Of a DNA stretch of 64,000 nucleotides, positions 1 through 6,385 are shown in pieces. The DNA is taken from contig CAKSDP010000004.1 of NCBI GenBank assembly GCA_934446065.1, forward strand, positions 28,140-92,139, given 5' to 3'. Under the pieces are notes generated by a model, which did no database searches, was not told the DNA's origin, and saw nothing but the letters and a program-made list of their open reading frames with translations. The translations under genes and the position numbers were made by a program. Every line of letters starts with the position of its first letter. Positions within the stretch are counted from its first letter, which is position 1. Origin of the DNA: an uncultured Eubacteriales bacterium. GTDB lineage: Bacteria; Bacillota; Clostridia; Oscillospirales; CAG-272.

Positions 1-2
1 CG

Positions 3-746
3 AATCAGAAGGGCGGCGTCGGAAAGACCACGTCAGCGGTGAACACAGCCGCTGCGGTAGCCGCAACGGGGAAGCGTGTGCTACTCGTTGATCTTGATCC
101 GCAGGGCAACGCCACAAGCGGTGTCGGAATCAATAAAAAGACCGTAAAATGCTCGGTGTACGATGCGCTCGTCGGCGGATGCGATACACATGACGCGATC
201 CTCGCGACGGAGTTCCGCAATCTGTGGGTGATGCCCACGCTGATCTCGCTCGCCGGAGCGGAGTTTGATCTCTTCGAGATGGAGGAGCGTGAGTACGCAC
301 TGCGGCGTGTGCTTGAGCCGATTCTCGAAGACTACGACTACATATTCATCGACTGCCCGCCGTCGCTCGGACTTCTTACCGTGAATGCGCTGTCGGCAAG
401 CGACGGTGCGATAATCCCGATGCAGTGCGAGTATTACGCACTTGAGGGACTGACGCAGCTTACCATGACGATACGCAAGGTAAAACAGCTGTACAACGAT
501 CGTCTTGGCATCACGGGCATACTTATCACGATGCACAACGGCAGACTCAACCTTGCAAATCAGGTTCAGCATGAGCTGAAAAAATACTACGGGGACAAGC
601 TGTTTCGCACAGTGATCTCAAGAAACGTAAGACTGTCGGAGGCGCCGAGCTACGGAATGCCGATCTACGCATACGACAAGTATTCCAAAGGAAGCCTTGC
701 GTACATGGAGGTCGCAAAGGAAGTTCTCGAAAGAACGGGAATATGA
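3..746 (+). CDS. parA: Chromosome-partitioning ATPase ParA/Soj (5' end outside window)
   Basis: ParA-type ATPase that binds nucleoid DNA as an ATP dimer and works with ParB-parS in origin segregation. The gene is open from the first in-frame base (3); only the first few residues are missing. The deviant Walker A box KGGVGKTT lies at visible residues 3-10, and the DLDPQGNATSG and IDCPPSLG motifs of the family follow. The C-terminal part (RNVRLSEAPSYG) is the typical Soj ending. The stop TGA at 744-746 is followed directly by the parB ribosome binding site, so the two genes are co-transcribed. Family assignment is secure; only the true start is unseen. Confidence 0.97.
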   Translation, partial: NQKGGVGKTTSAVNTAAAVAATGKRVLLVDLDPQGNATSGVGINKKTVKCSVYDALVGGCDTHDAILATEFRNLWVMPTLISLAGAEFDLFEMEEREYALRRVLEPILEDYDYIFIDCPPSLGLLTVNALSASDGAIIPMQCEYYALEGLTQLTMTIRKVKQLYNDRLGITGILITMHNGRLNLANQVQHELKKYYGDKLFRTVISRNVRLSEAPSYGMPIYAYDKYSKGSLAYMEVAKEVLERTGI

Positions 747-766
747 TCAGGAGAAAGGACATTACA

Positions 767-1636
767 ATGCCTAAGAGAGAAGGATACAGGGGGCTTGGAA
801 ATCTGTTTGATGAGGCGGCACCCGAGGAGAAGAACGGCGTCACGATGCTGAAGCTTGCCGACGTTGAGCCGAAGAAGGATCAGCCGCGCAAGCAGTTTGA
901 GGCGGAGCCGCTGTCACAGCTTGCCGAGTCAATTGCACAGCACGGCGTGCTTCAGCCGATAATCGTTCGCCCGGCAACGCAGGGAATGTACGAGATAATC
1001 GCCGGCGAGCGCCGTTGGAGGGCGTCACGCCTTGCGGGACTGTCGGAGATACCCGCGATTGTCATGGAAGCGGACGAGCTGAAGGCAGCGCAGGTCGCGC
1101 TGATCGAGAATATTCAGAGGGAAAATCTGAATCCGTTTGAGGAAGCGGGAGCCTATGACGAGCTTATGCGCACGTACGGCATGAGCCAGGAGGAGGTCGC
1201 AGCCAAGCTCGGCAAGAGCCGCAGCGCGGTCGCCAATGCCGTAAGGCTGCTCGATCTGCCGGACGAGGTGTCGGAGCTTATCCGTGCGGGCAAGCTGTCG
1301 GCGGGACACGGACGCACCCTTCTCGGATTGAAGAACCGCGACGTGATGCTTCCGCTCGCGAATAAGATAATAAAGCGCAATCTCTCCGTGCGCGAGACCG
1401 AAGCGGCGGTGAAGCGCGAGAACAGGCAGCTCGCACAGGGCGACGACAGCCCCGTGATCGAGGGAGTCACAGTCAATTATATCGAGGAGCTTGAACGCCG
1501 CGTGACTTCGATCACGGGCAAGCGCGTGCGCATCATCTCCGGCAAGGGCAGACACGTCGTGCAGATCGAGTACGCCGATAACGGTGACCTCGAGGAGCTG
1601 CTCGAGCGCATCTGCGGAGCAAAAATCACGGAATAA
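767..1636 (+). CDS. parB: Chromosome-partitioning protein ParB/Spo0J
   Basis: ParB CTPase and parS-binding protein, 289 residues, the usual chromosomal ParB length. The N-terminal ParB/Srx domain carries the CTP-binding GERRWRAS motif at residues 80-87. The helix-turn-helix follows at about 139-165 (MSQEEVAAKLGKSRSAVANA), and a C-terminal dimerisation region ends the protein. An upstream ATG at 743 overlaps the parA stop, but AGGAGAAAGG at 749-758 is spaced 8 bases from the ATG at 767, and that start gives the family-typical MPKREGYRGLGNLF. I therefore chose 767. In the same operon as parA, upstream of serS. Confidence 0.96.
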   Translation: MPKREGYRGLGNLFDEAAPEEKNGVTMLKLADVEPKKDQPRKQFEAEPLSQLAESIAQHGVLQPIIVRPATQGMYEIIAGERRWRASRLAGLSEIPAIVMEADELKAAQVALIENIQRENLNPFEEAGAYDELMRTYGMSQEEVAAKLGKSRSAVANAVRLLDLPDEVSELIRAGKLSAGHGRTLLGLKNRDVMLPLANKIIKRNLSVRETEAAVKRENRQLAQGDDSPVIEGVTVNYIEELERRVTSITGKRVRIISGKGRHVVQIEYADNGDLEELLERICGAKITE

Positions 1637-1694
1637 TCCAAAAACACGAAATCGACCGGCAGTCGCCGGAGCAGATATTTGAAAGGACAAAACA

Positions 1695-2969
1695 ATGATC
1701 GACATTAAGTTTCTGAGAGAGAATCCCGATATCGTAAAGGAAAACATTAAGAAGAAGTTCGAGGATCACAAGCTTCCGCTTGTTGACGAGGTGATCGCGC
1801 TCGACGCCGAAAGCCGCCGCACACAGACCGAGGCGAGCGAGCTTCGCGCGTCGCGCAACAAGAACTCCAAGGAGATCGGCAACCTCATGAAGGCGGGACG
1901 CCGCGATGAGGCTGAGGAGCTGAAGGCTAAGGTCAATGCCGACGCCGACAGACTCGCCGAGCTTGAGGCAAAGGAGACGGAGCTTGCCGCAAAGGTGCGC
2001 AAGATCATGCTCACGATCCCGAATATCATAGACCCGTCCGTGCCGATCGGTAAAGACGATTCCGAGAACGTCGAGGTAGAGCGCTTCGGCGAGCCGGTCG
2101 TGCCCGATTTTGAGATCCCGTATCACACCGAGATCATGGAGCGCCTGAACGGTATCGACCTCGACAGCGCGCGCCGCGTCGCAGGAAACGGATTCTACTA
2201 CTTCACCGGCGATATCGCGAGACTTCACTCCGCCGTGCTCACATATGCACGCGATTTCATGATAAACAAGGGATTTACGTACTGCATCCCTCCGTTCATG
2301 ATCCGCTCCGACGTTGTGACCGGTGTCATGAGCTTTGACGAGATGAGCGCAATGATGTACAAGATCGAGGGCGAGGATCTCTACCTCATCGGTACGAGCG
2401 AGCACTCCATGATCGGCAGATTCATGGATACCACGCTTGATGAAGCGAAGCTCCCGCTCACGCTGACGAGCTATTCTCCCTGCTTCCGCAAGGAGAAGGG
2501 CGCTCACGGTATCGAGGAGCGCGGCGTGTACCGCATCCACCAGTTTGAAAAGCAGGAGATGATTGTCATCTGCCGCCCCGAGGAAAGTTTTGATTGGTTT
2601 AACAAAATGTGGCAGTATACCGTTGAGCTGTTCCGCTCGATGGATATTCCCGTCCGCACGCTCGAGTGCTGCTCCGGCGACCTCGCCGACCTCAAAGTCA
2701 AGTCGATCGACGTCGAGGCGTGGTCCCCGAGACAGAAGACGTATTTCGAGGTCGGAAGCTGCTCGAACCTCGGTGATGCACAGGCTCGACGCCTCGGCAT
2801 CCGCGTGAAGGGCGACTCCAAGTCTTATGCGCATACGCTGAACAATACCGTTGTTGCTCCCCCGAGAATGCTTATCGCGTTCCTCGAGAACAACCTGCAG
2901 GCTGACGGTTCCGTGAAGATCCCCGAGGTGCTCCGCCCCTATATGGGCGGCAAGACCGAGATCAGATAA
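1695..2969 (+). CDS. serS: Serine--tRNA ligase
   Basis: Class II aminoacyl-tRNA synthetase that charges tRNA-Ser (and tRNA-Sec if present) in the cytoplasm. It has 424 residues, as usual for bacterial SerRS. Residues 1-110 form the long antiparallel coiled-coil arm, rich in Glu, Lys and Arg. The catalytic core contains the motif 2 loop FRKEKGAHGIEERG and a motif 3 region with NNTVVAPPR near residue 385. The protein ends in LRPYMGG. GAAAGGA lies upstream of the ATG. The gap from parB is 58 bases and too short for a T-box leader, so expression is probably from the parAB promoter or one close by. Confidence 0.97.
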   Translation: MIDIKFLRENPDIVKENIKKKFEDHKLPLVDEVIALDAESRRTQTEASELRASRNKNSKEIGNLMKAGRRDEAEELKAKVNADADRLAELEAKETELAAKVRKIMLTIPNIIDPSVPIGKDDSENVEVERFGEPVVPDFEIPYHTEIMERLNGIDLDSARRVAGNGFYYFTGDIARLHSAVLTYARDFMINKGFTYCIPPFMIRSDVVTGVMSFDEMSAMMYKIEGEDLYLIGTSEHSMIGRFMDTTLDEAKLPLTLTSYSPCFRKEKGAHGIEERGVYRIHQFEKQEMIVICRPEESFDWFNKMWQYTVELFRSMDIPVRTLECCSGDLADLKVKSIDVEAWSPRQKTYFEVGSCSNLGDAQARRLGIRVKGDSKSYAHTLNNTVVAPPRMLIAFLENNLQADGSVKIPEVLRPYMGGKTEIR

Positions 2970-2994
2970 TCTTTGCGGCGGAGAGGACGAACAC

Positions 2995-3492
2995 ATGGAA
3001 TTTCTCAAAGAATTTTTTGAAGCGCTGTACCCAACATACGACTATGCAAATCTGAAATCTCCGCTGTTTTTCTTCAATCTCAATTATTTCCTCGCGGCGC
3101 TGTATATCGGCATAGTGGTGGGAATTGCGCTTATGGCGTACAGACAAACGCACCTCGGCCGTGCGGTCCGTGCGATCATCACGGCAGGCGCCCATTCGGA
3201 TGAGCGCGCACAGACCGCAGAGGAGCTTGGGATTGCGAAATCCTGGACGCTGAAGCACGCGCTGAAGCGGGAGCGCTTCGGCTCGCTCGTGCATAAGACC
3301 GATGACGGACGCTACTTTATCCCGGAGGAGCGCCGGATCGAAGCCGAAACGCGCTACGGCGAGCGTCGGCACACGGTGCTGTACGTCGTCGTGTGGGCGA
3401 TAGTGCTGATTCCCGTGTTTTTGGGTTTCCGTGCGCTTATCCCGTGGATACTCAAGATGCTTGATAACTTTGTCGGCGGCCTTGCAGGCTGA
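2995..3492 (+). CDS. Small two-pass membrane protein of unknown function
   Basis: A 165-residue protein I do not recognise. A hydrophobic segment near residues 30-50 (YFLAALYIGIVVGIALMAY) and another near 125-147 (VLYVVVWAIVLIPVFLGF) predict two membrane passes. Between them lies a charged cytoplasmic-looking stretch (residues 60-120) with repeated Glu/Arg and the pattern AEELGIAKSWTLKHALKRE, which resembles a helix-turn-helix or small winged-helix fold but is not diagnostic. It starts 25 bases after serS with GCGGAGAGGA upstream, and is followed 21 bases later by the MORN protein. The three probably form one transcript, and the two membrane proteins may work together; that is inference. Confidence 0.75.
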   Translation: MEFLKEFFEALYPTYDYANLKSPLFFFNLNYFLAALYIGIVVGIALMAYRQTHLGRAVRAIITAGAHSDERAQTAEELGIAKSWTLKHALKRERFGSLVHKTDDGRYFIPEERRIEAETRYGERRHTVLYVVVWAIVLIPVFLGFRALIPWILKMLDNFVGGLAG

Positions 3493-3513
3493 CCTTGTAC
3501 AGGAGATAGGATT

Positions 3514-4368
3514 ATGGTAAGACAGAACAGACGGCCGAAGAAGCATCGCTCGGCGAAGCAGGTGCTTCTCACCACATTCATATGTGCGGCGGTGTCGGTG
3601 CTCGGCATCGTGCTGATCCTGTTTTTCTGCGGGGTCAGATATATGTCGCTCACAACGGCGGACGGCGGAAAGGTGAAGTTCTTCGGAATGGTGGACGACG
3701 CGGGACGCCCGAAAAACGGCAAGATCGTCTACTCGATCGGGCTTCACGCGAACGTGGATTCCGCTGTCGGCGGTATCACGTATTCAAACGGCGATATCTA
3801 CGAGGGCGGCCTCGACGGCGTGCTGAAGAGCGGCGAGGGTAAGATGCTCTACGCCAACGGCGATACGTATATCGGCAACTGGAGCGGCGACCTCATAAAC
3901 GGAGAGGGAACGTATACGTTCGTCAACGGTGATACGTATTCCGGCTCCTTCAAAAACGGACTCAAGGACGGAGAGGGAACGTACACGCTGAAGGACGGCA
4001 GCACCTATATCGGCTCGTTCAGCAACGGCATGAGAAGCGGCCACGGAGAGATGACGCTTGCCTCCGGCGATACGTACGTCGGCACCTTCGACCGCGATAT
4101 GAAGAGCGGCGAGGGCACGTATACATGGGCGAGCGGCGACAGCTACACCGGACAGTACGAGAACGACGTTTGCAGCGGCACGGGCGTGTTCCGCTGGGCA
4201 AACGGTGAGGTGTACGAGGGCGAGTTCAAGTTCAACACGCTGTACGGCAACGGAAAATATACCTGGCCGGACGGCAGGGTCTACGAGGGATATTTCGAGA
4301 ACGGGATGATCGTCCGCGTGGACTCCGACAACGGAGTCGGCGAGGACCCCGGCATCATCGGAAACTGA
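3514..4368 (+). CDS. Membrane-anchored MORN-repeat protein
   Basis: A 284-residue protein. A basic N-terminus (RRPKKHRSAK) precedes one transmembrane segment at about residues 18-40, so the remainder is predicted to lie outside the membrane by the positive-inside rule. From about residue 90 there are eight MORN-type repeats of 23 residues with the pattern NGDxYxGxFxxGxxxGxGxYT. The last repeat stops shortly before the acidic tail. MORN repeats form elongated beta-hairpin rods used in scaffolding or lipid contact, and no enzymatic domain is visible. It has an AGGAGATAGG ribosome binding site and sits just behind the two-pass membrane protein. Function unknown. Confidence 0.85.
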   Translation: MVRQNRRPKKHRSAKQVLLTTFICAAVSVLGIVLILFFCGVRYMSLTTADGGKVKFFGMVDDAGRPKNGKIVYSIGLHANVDSAVGGITYSNGDIYEGGLDGVLKSGEGKMLYANGDTYIGNWSGDLINGEGTYTFVNGDTYSGSFKNGLKDGEGTYTLKDGSTYIGSFSNGMRSGHGEMTLASGDTYVGTFDRDMKSGEGTYTWASGDSYTGQYENDVCSGTGVFRWANGEVYEGEFKFNTLYGNGKYTWPDGRVYEGYFENGMIVRVDSDNGVGEDPGIIGN

Positions 4369-4393
4369 ATGTAATCTGAATCTGAAAAGGAAA

Positions 4394-4442
4394 GAAAGCG
4401 GCTGTGACTGCGCGCCTCACGCGTGCGTGAGCGGTCGCTTTC
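4394..4442 (+). terminator. Stem-loop between MORN gene and rarA (terminator-like)
   Basis: GAAAGCG at 4394-4400 pairs with CGCTTTC at 4436-4442, enclosing a second perfect stem CTCACGC/GCGTGAG at 4416-4431. It is followed by TCTGTG rather than a clean T-run, so it is at best a weak terminator. It ends 12 bases before the rarA ATG, where it could also affect rarA translation. Confidence 0.45.
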
Positions 4443-4454
4443 TCTGTGTGAAAA

Positions 4455-5729
4455 ATGGCGACTATCGGAAACACACCGGCGGCGGACCGCCTGCGGCCGG
4501 AGAGCTTCGACGATATGGCGGGGCAGGCGGAGCTTGTCGGAGAGCGCGGAATACTCAGGCGCATCGCCGCGACGGGCAAGCTGCCGAGCATGATATTCTT
4601 CGGCCCTCCCGGCACGGGAAAGACGACGGCGGCGACTATCCTTGCAAAATCTTCGGGGATGATGCTGCGTATGCTGAACGCGACGACGGCGTCGCTTGCC
4701 GACGTGAAGCGCGTAGCCGAGGAGACGGGAACGCTGTTCGGCAGCGGGGGAATACTCTTGTACCTCGACGAGATACAGTATTTCAACAAAAAGCAGCAGC
4801 AGTCGCTCCTCGAGTACATGGAGGACGGGCGGATCACGCTGATCGCGGCGACGACGGAGAATCCGTACTATTACGTTTATCCGGCGATACTGTCGCGCTC
4901 GTCGGTGTTTGAGTTCCGCCCGGTGACGGCGGCGGAGCTTGTGCCGCTTCTCGAGAAAAACGCCGTGCGGCTCGGCGCGTCTGTCGGAGATGCGGCGGTT
5001 GAGGGCGCGGTAGTTCTGACGCACGAGGCGATAATGCGGATTGCGGAAGGCGCGGGCGGTGACGTGCGCCGCTCGATCAATATGCTTGAGCTTGCGCTGC
5101 GGCTCGGCAGCCCCGGCGAGGTTCTCGGTGCGGATGACGTGCGGCGCCTTGCGCCGTCGCTGTTTGCGGGGAACTTTGATGGGGCGGGGGATGTGCATTA
5201 CGATCTTCTGTCCGCACTGCAAAAGTCGATACGCGGGTCTGACCCCGACGCGGCGGCGTTTTACGTTGCGAAGCTGCTCGAGGGCGGCGACATAATATCG
5301 GTGTGCCGCAGGCTGCAGGTGATCGCGTCGGAGGACGTGGGGCTGGCGTACCCGATGGCGGCGGTGATCACGCGCTCGTGCTGCCAGAGCGCGAAGGAGC
5401 TTGGTTTGCCGGAGGCGCGGATCCCGCTCGGGATGGCGGCGGTGATGCTTGCGACCGCGCCAAAGTCGAACACGGCGTACCTTGCGGTAAACGCTGCGGC
5501 TGAGGACATTAAGGCGGGGCGCGGCACAGCGGTACCGGAGCATTTGCGCTCGCCGAAGTTTGAGGGATACGTATACCCGCACGATTTTGTGAACGATTAC
5601 GTGCCGCAGGAGTATCTGCCGCGCGATCTTGCGGGGCGGCGGTACTACAATTTCGGTGACAACAAGGTTGAGGCTGCTGCTGCGGCGTACTGGGCGAAGG
5701 TCAAGACGGAGAAGCCGAAGCGGAAGTAG
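4455..5729 (+). CDS. rarA: Replication-associated recombination protein A (AAA+ ATPase)
   Basis: RarA/MgsA-family clamp-loader-like AAA+ ATPase acting at stalled replication forks. It has 424 residues, the usual length. It opens with the family pattern PAADRLRPESFDDMAGQ. Walker A GPPGTGKTT is at residues 50-58 and Walker B LLYLDEIQ at about 101-108. An SRC-like region (LSRSSVFEF) and the C-terminal MgsA tetramerisation domain follow, with PHDFVNDYVPQEYLP near the end. I see no good Shine-Dalgarno before the ATG at 4455. The start is kept because the N-terminus matches the family. The next 650 bases hold only repeats. Confidence 0.95.
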   Translation: MATIGNTPAADRLRPESFDDMAGQAELVGERGILRRIAATGKLPSMIFFGPPGTGKTTAATILAKSSGMMLRMLNATTASLADVKRVAEETGTLFGSGGILLYLDEIQYFNKKQQQSLLEYMEDGRITLIAATTENPYYYVYPAILSRSSVFEFRPVTAAELVPLLEKNAVRLGASVGDAAVEGAVVLTHEAIMRIAEGAGGDVRRSINMLELALRLGSPGEVLGADDVRRLAPSLFAGNFDGAGDVHYDLLSALQKSIRGSDPDAAAFYVAKLLEGGDIISVCRRLQVIASEDVGLAYPMAAVITRSCCQSAKELGLPEARIPLGMAAVMLATAPKSNTAYLAVNAAAEDIKAGRGTAVPEHLRSPKFEGYVYPHDFVNDYVPQEYLPRDLAGRRYYNFGDNKVEAAAAAYWAKVKTEKPKRK

Positions 5730-5753
5730 GGTGACTGGGGAAAGGGGACGCGT

Positions 5754-5932
5754 GTTCTTTTCTTGAAAGAAAAGAACCAAAAGAACTTTATACTGGGTAT
5801 ATATAATAGGTTTGTGCAAGACATAGACTTCAGTTGAAATCGCAATCTATCCCACGATATAGTCCGTCCAAACTATCAGGAAAATGCACGTGAGCGGTTT
5901 CCGCTCTCGCGGCTCCCGCCACAGACGTGGAG
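5754..5932 (+). repeat. Long interspersed repeat R1, copy A
   Basis: Starts with the hairpin GTTCTTTTCTT-GA-AAGAAAAGAAC (5754-5777), then CAAAAGAACTTTATACTGG. A GGTTTGTGCAAGAC block follows, then CCCACGATAT, then AAACTATCAGGAAA. It ends in a nearly invariant block GAGCGGTTTCCGCTCTCGC plus GGCTCCCGCCACAGACGTGG. The same order of blocks occurs at 6172-6349 (inverted) and 12206-12384 (direct). Confidence 0.9.
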
Positions 5933-5980
5933 ATTTGCGGGGAATGAAGCGACAGGCGCTAAGTTTATGCGGTGCGAAAA

Positions 5981-6009
5981 AGCCTCCCTTTACACAAGGG
6001 ACCCTTGGC
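5981..6009. repeat. Short hairpin repeat R3, copy 1
   Basis: AGCCTCCCTTTACACAAGGG then ACCCTTGGC forms a small stem-loop. It is almost identical to 12399-12427 and in both places lies just after a long R1 copy, which suggests the two modules travel together. Confidence 0.75.
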
Positions 6010-6032
6010 GCACCTGATAATTTAATAAAACA

Positions 6033-6058
6033 AAGGCGAGGGTTTTATCCCTCGCCTT
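6033..6058. terminator. Bidirectional terminator-like hairpin
   Basis: AAGGCGAGGG (6033-6042) and CCCTCGCCTT (6049-6058) are perfect inverted repeats with a six-base loop. A-runs lie to the left but no long T-run to the right. The same stem sequence recurs at 50524-50550 behind the transketolase genes. It could end transcription from rarA or spoIIE. Confidence 0.5.
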
Positions 6059-6099
6059 CAGCTTTAGTTTATATGGTGCAGTAACCTGTTTACCAGATA

Positions 6100-6140
6100 T
6101 AGTTTGAAGCTTTTTGCGCCGCTTTTTCACGAAAAAGCGG
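6100..6140 (-). repeat. Truncated copy of R1 hairpin end (copy D)
   Basis: Read on the minus strand: CCGCTTTTTC-GT-GAAAAAGCGG followed by CGCAAAAAGCTTCAAACTA. This is the same arrangement as the start of copy C at 12206, with the stem bases exchanged in complementary fashion. The rest of R1 is absent. Confidence 0.8.
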
Positions 6141-6171
6141 TTCGCGTCTCCTTTGCTTCGCTCTGTGCCAA

Positions 6172-6349
6172 ACCCCACGTCCATGGCGGGAGCCGCGAGA
6201 GCGGAAACCGCTCACGTGCATTTTCCTGATAGTTTGGACGGACTATATCGTGGGATAGCTCGCGGTTTCAGCTTCAGTTTCCGTCTTGCACAAACCAATT
6301 ATATAAATCCAGTATAAAATTCTTTGCGGCGCTTTCTTTTAAGAAAGCG
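6172..6349 (-). repeat. Long interspersed repeat R1, copy B (inverted relative to copy A)
   Basis: Minus-strand copy with the same block order as copy A. The hairpin CGCTTTCTT-AA-AAGAAAGCG (6330-6349 read in reverse) precedes CAAAGAATTTTATACTGG, GGTTTGTGCAAGACGG, CCCACGATATAGTCC, AAACTATCAGGAAA and the GAGCGGTTTCCGCTCTCGC block. With copy A it forms inverted repeats of about 178 bases separated by about 240 bases. Confidence 0.9.
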
Positions 6350-6385
6350 ACTGTATCCCTTCCTCGAAAAGCGACCGTATCCCCC

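Larger units (their letters stand above)
5730..6385. other. Gene-free interval made of repeat elements
   Basis: No credible gene. Everything recognisable here is repeat-derived: a long repeat copy (5754-5932, +), a short CTCCCTT hairpin (5981-6009), a terminator-like hairpin (6033-6058), a truncated hairpin copy (6100-6140, -) and a second long copy (6172-6349, -). It lies between the converging ends of rarA and spoIIE. Short open frames inside it are different readings of the same repeats. Confidence 0.8.

Noticed and set aside
1637..1694. Possible T-box leader for serS
   Set aside because: The gap is 58 bases, too short for a specifier stem and terminator, and no T-box sequence is visible.
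4281..5819. A 512-codon open frame antisense to rarA
   Set aside because: Arg-rich shadow translation with no motif; the plus-strand RarA is unambiguous.
5884..6317. Short open frames encoding SGFRSRGSRHR-like peptides in the repeat region
   Set aside because: They arise from opposite readings of the repeat R1 blocks and occur wherever the repeat occurs.
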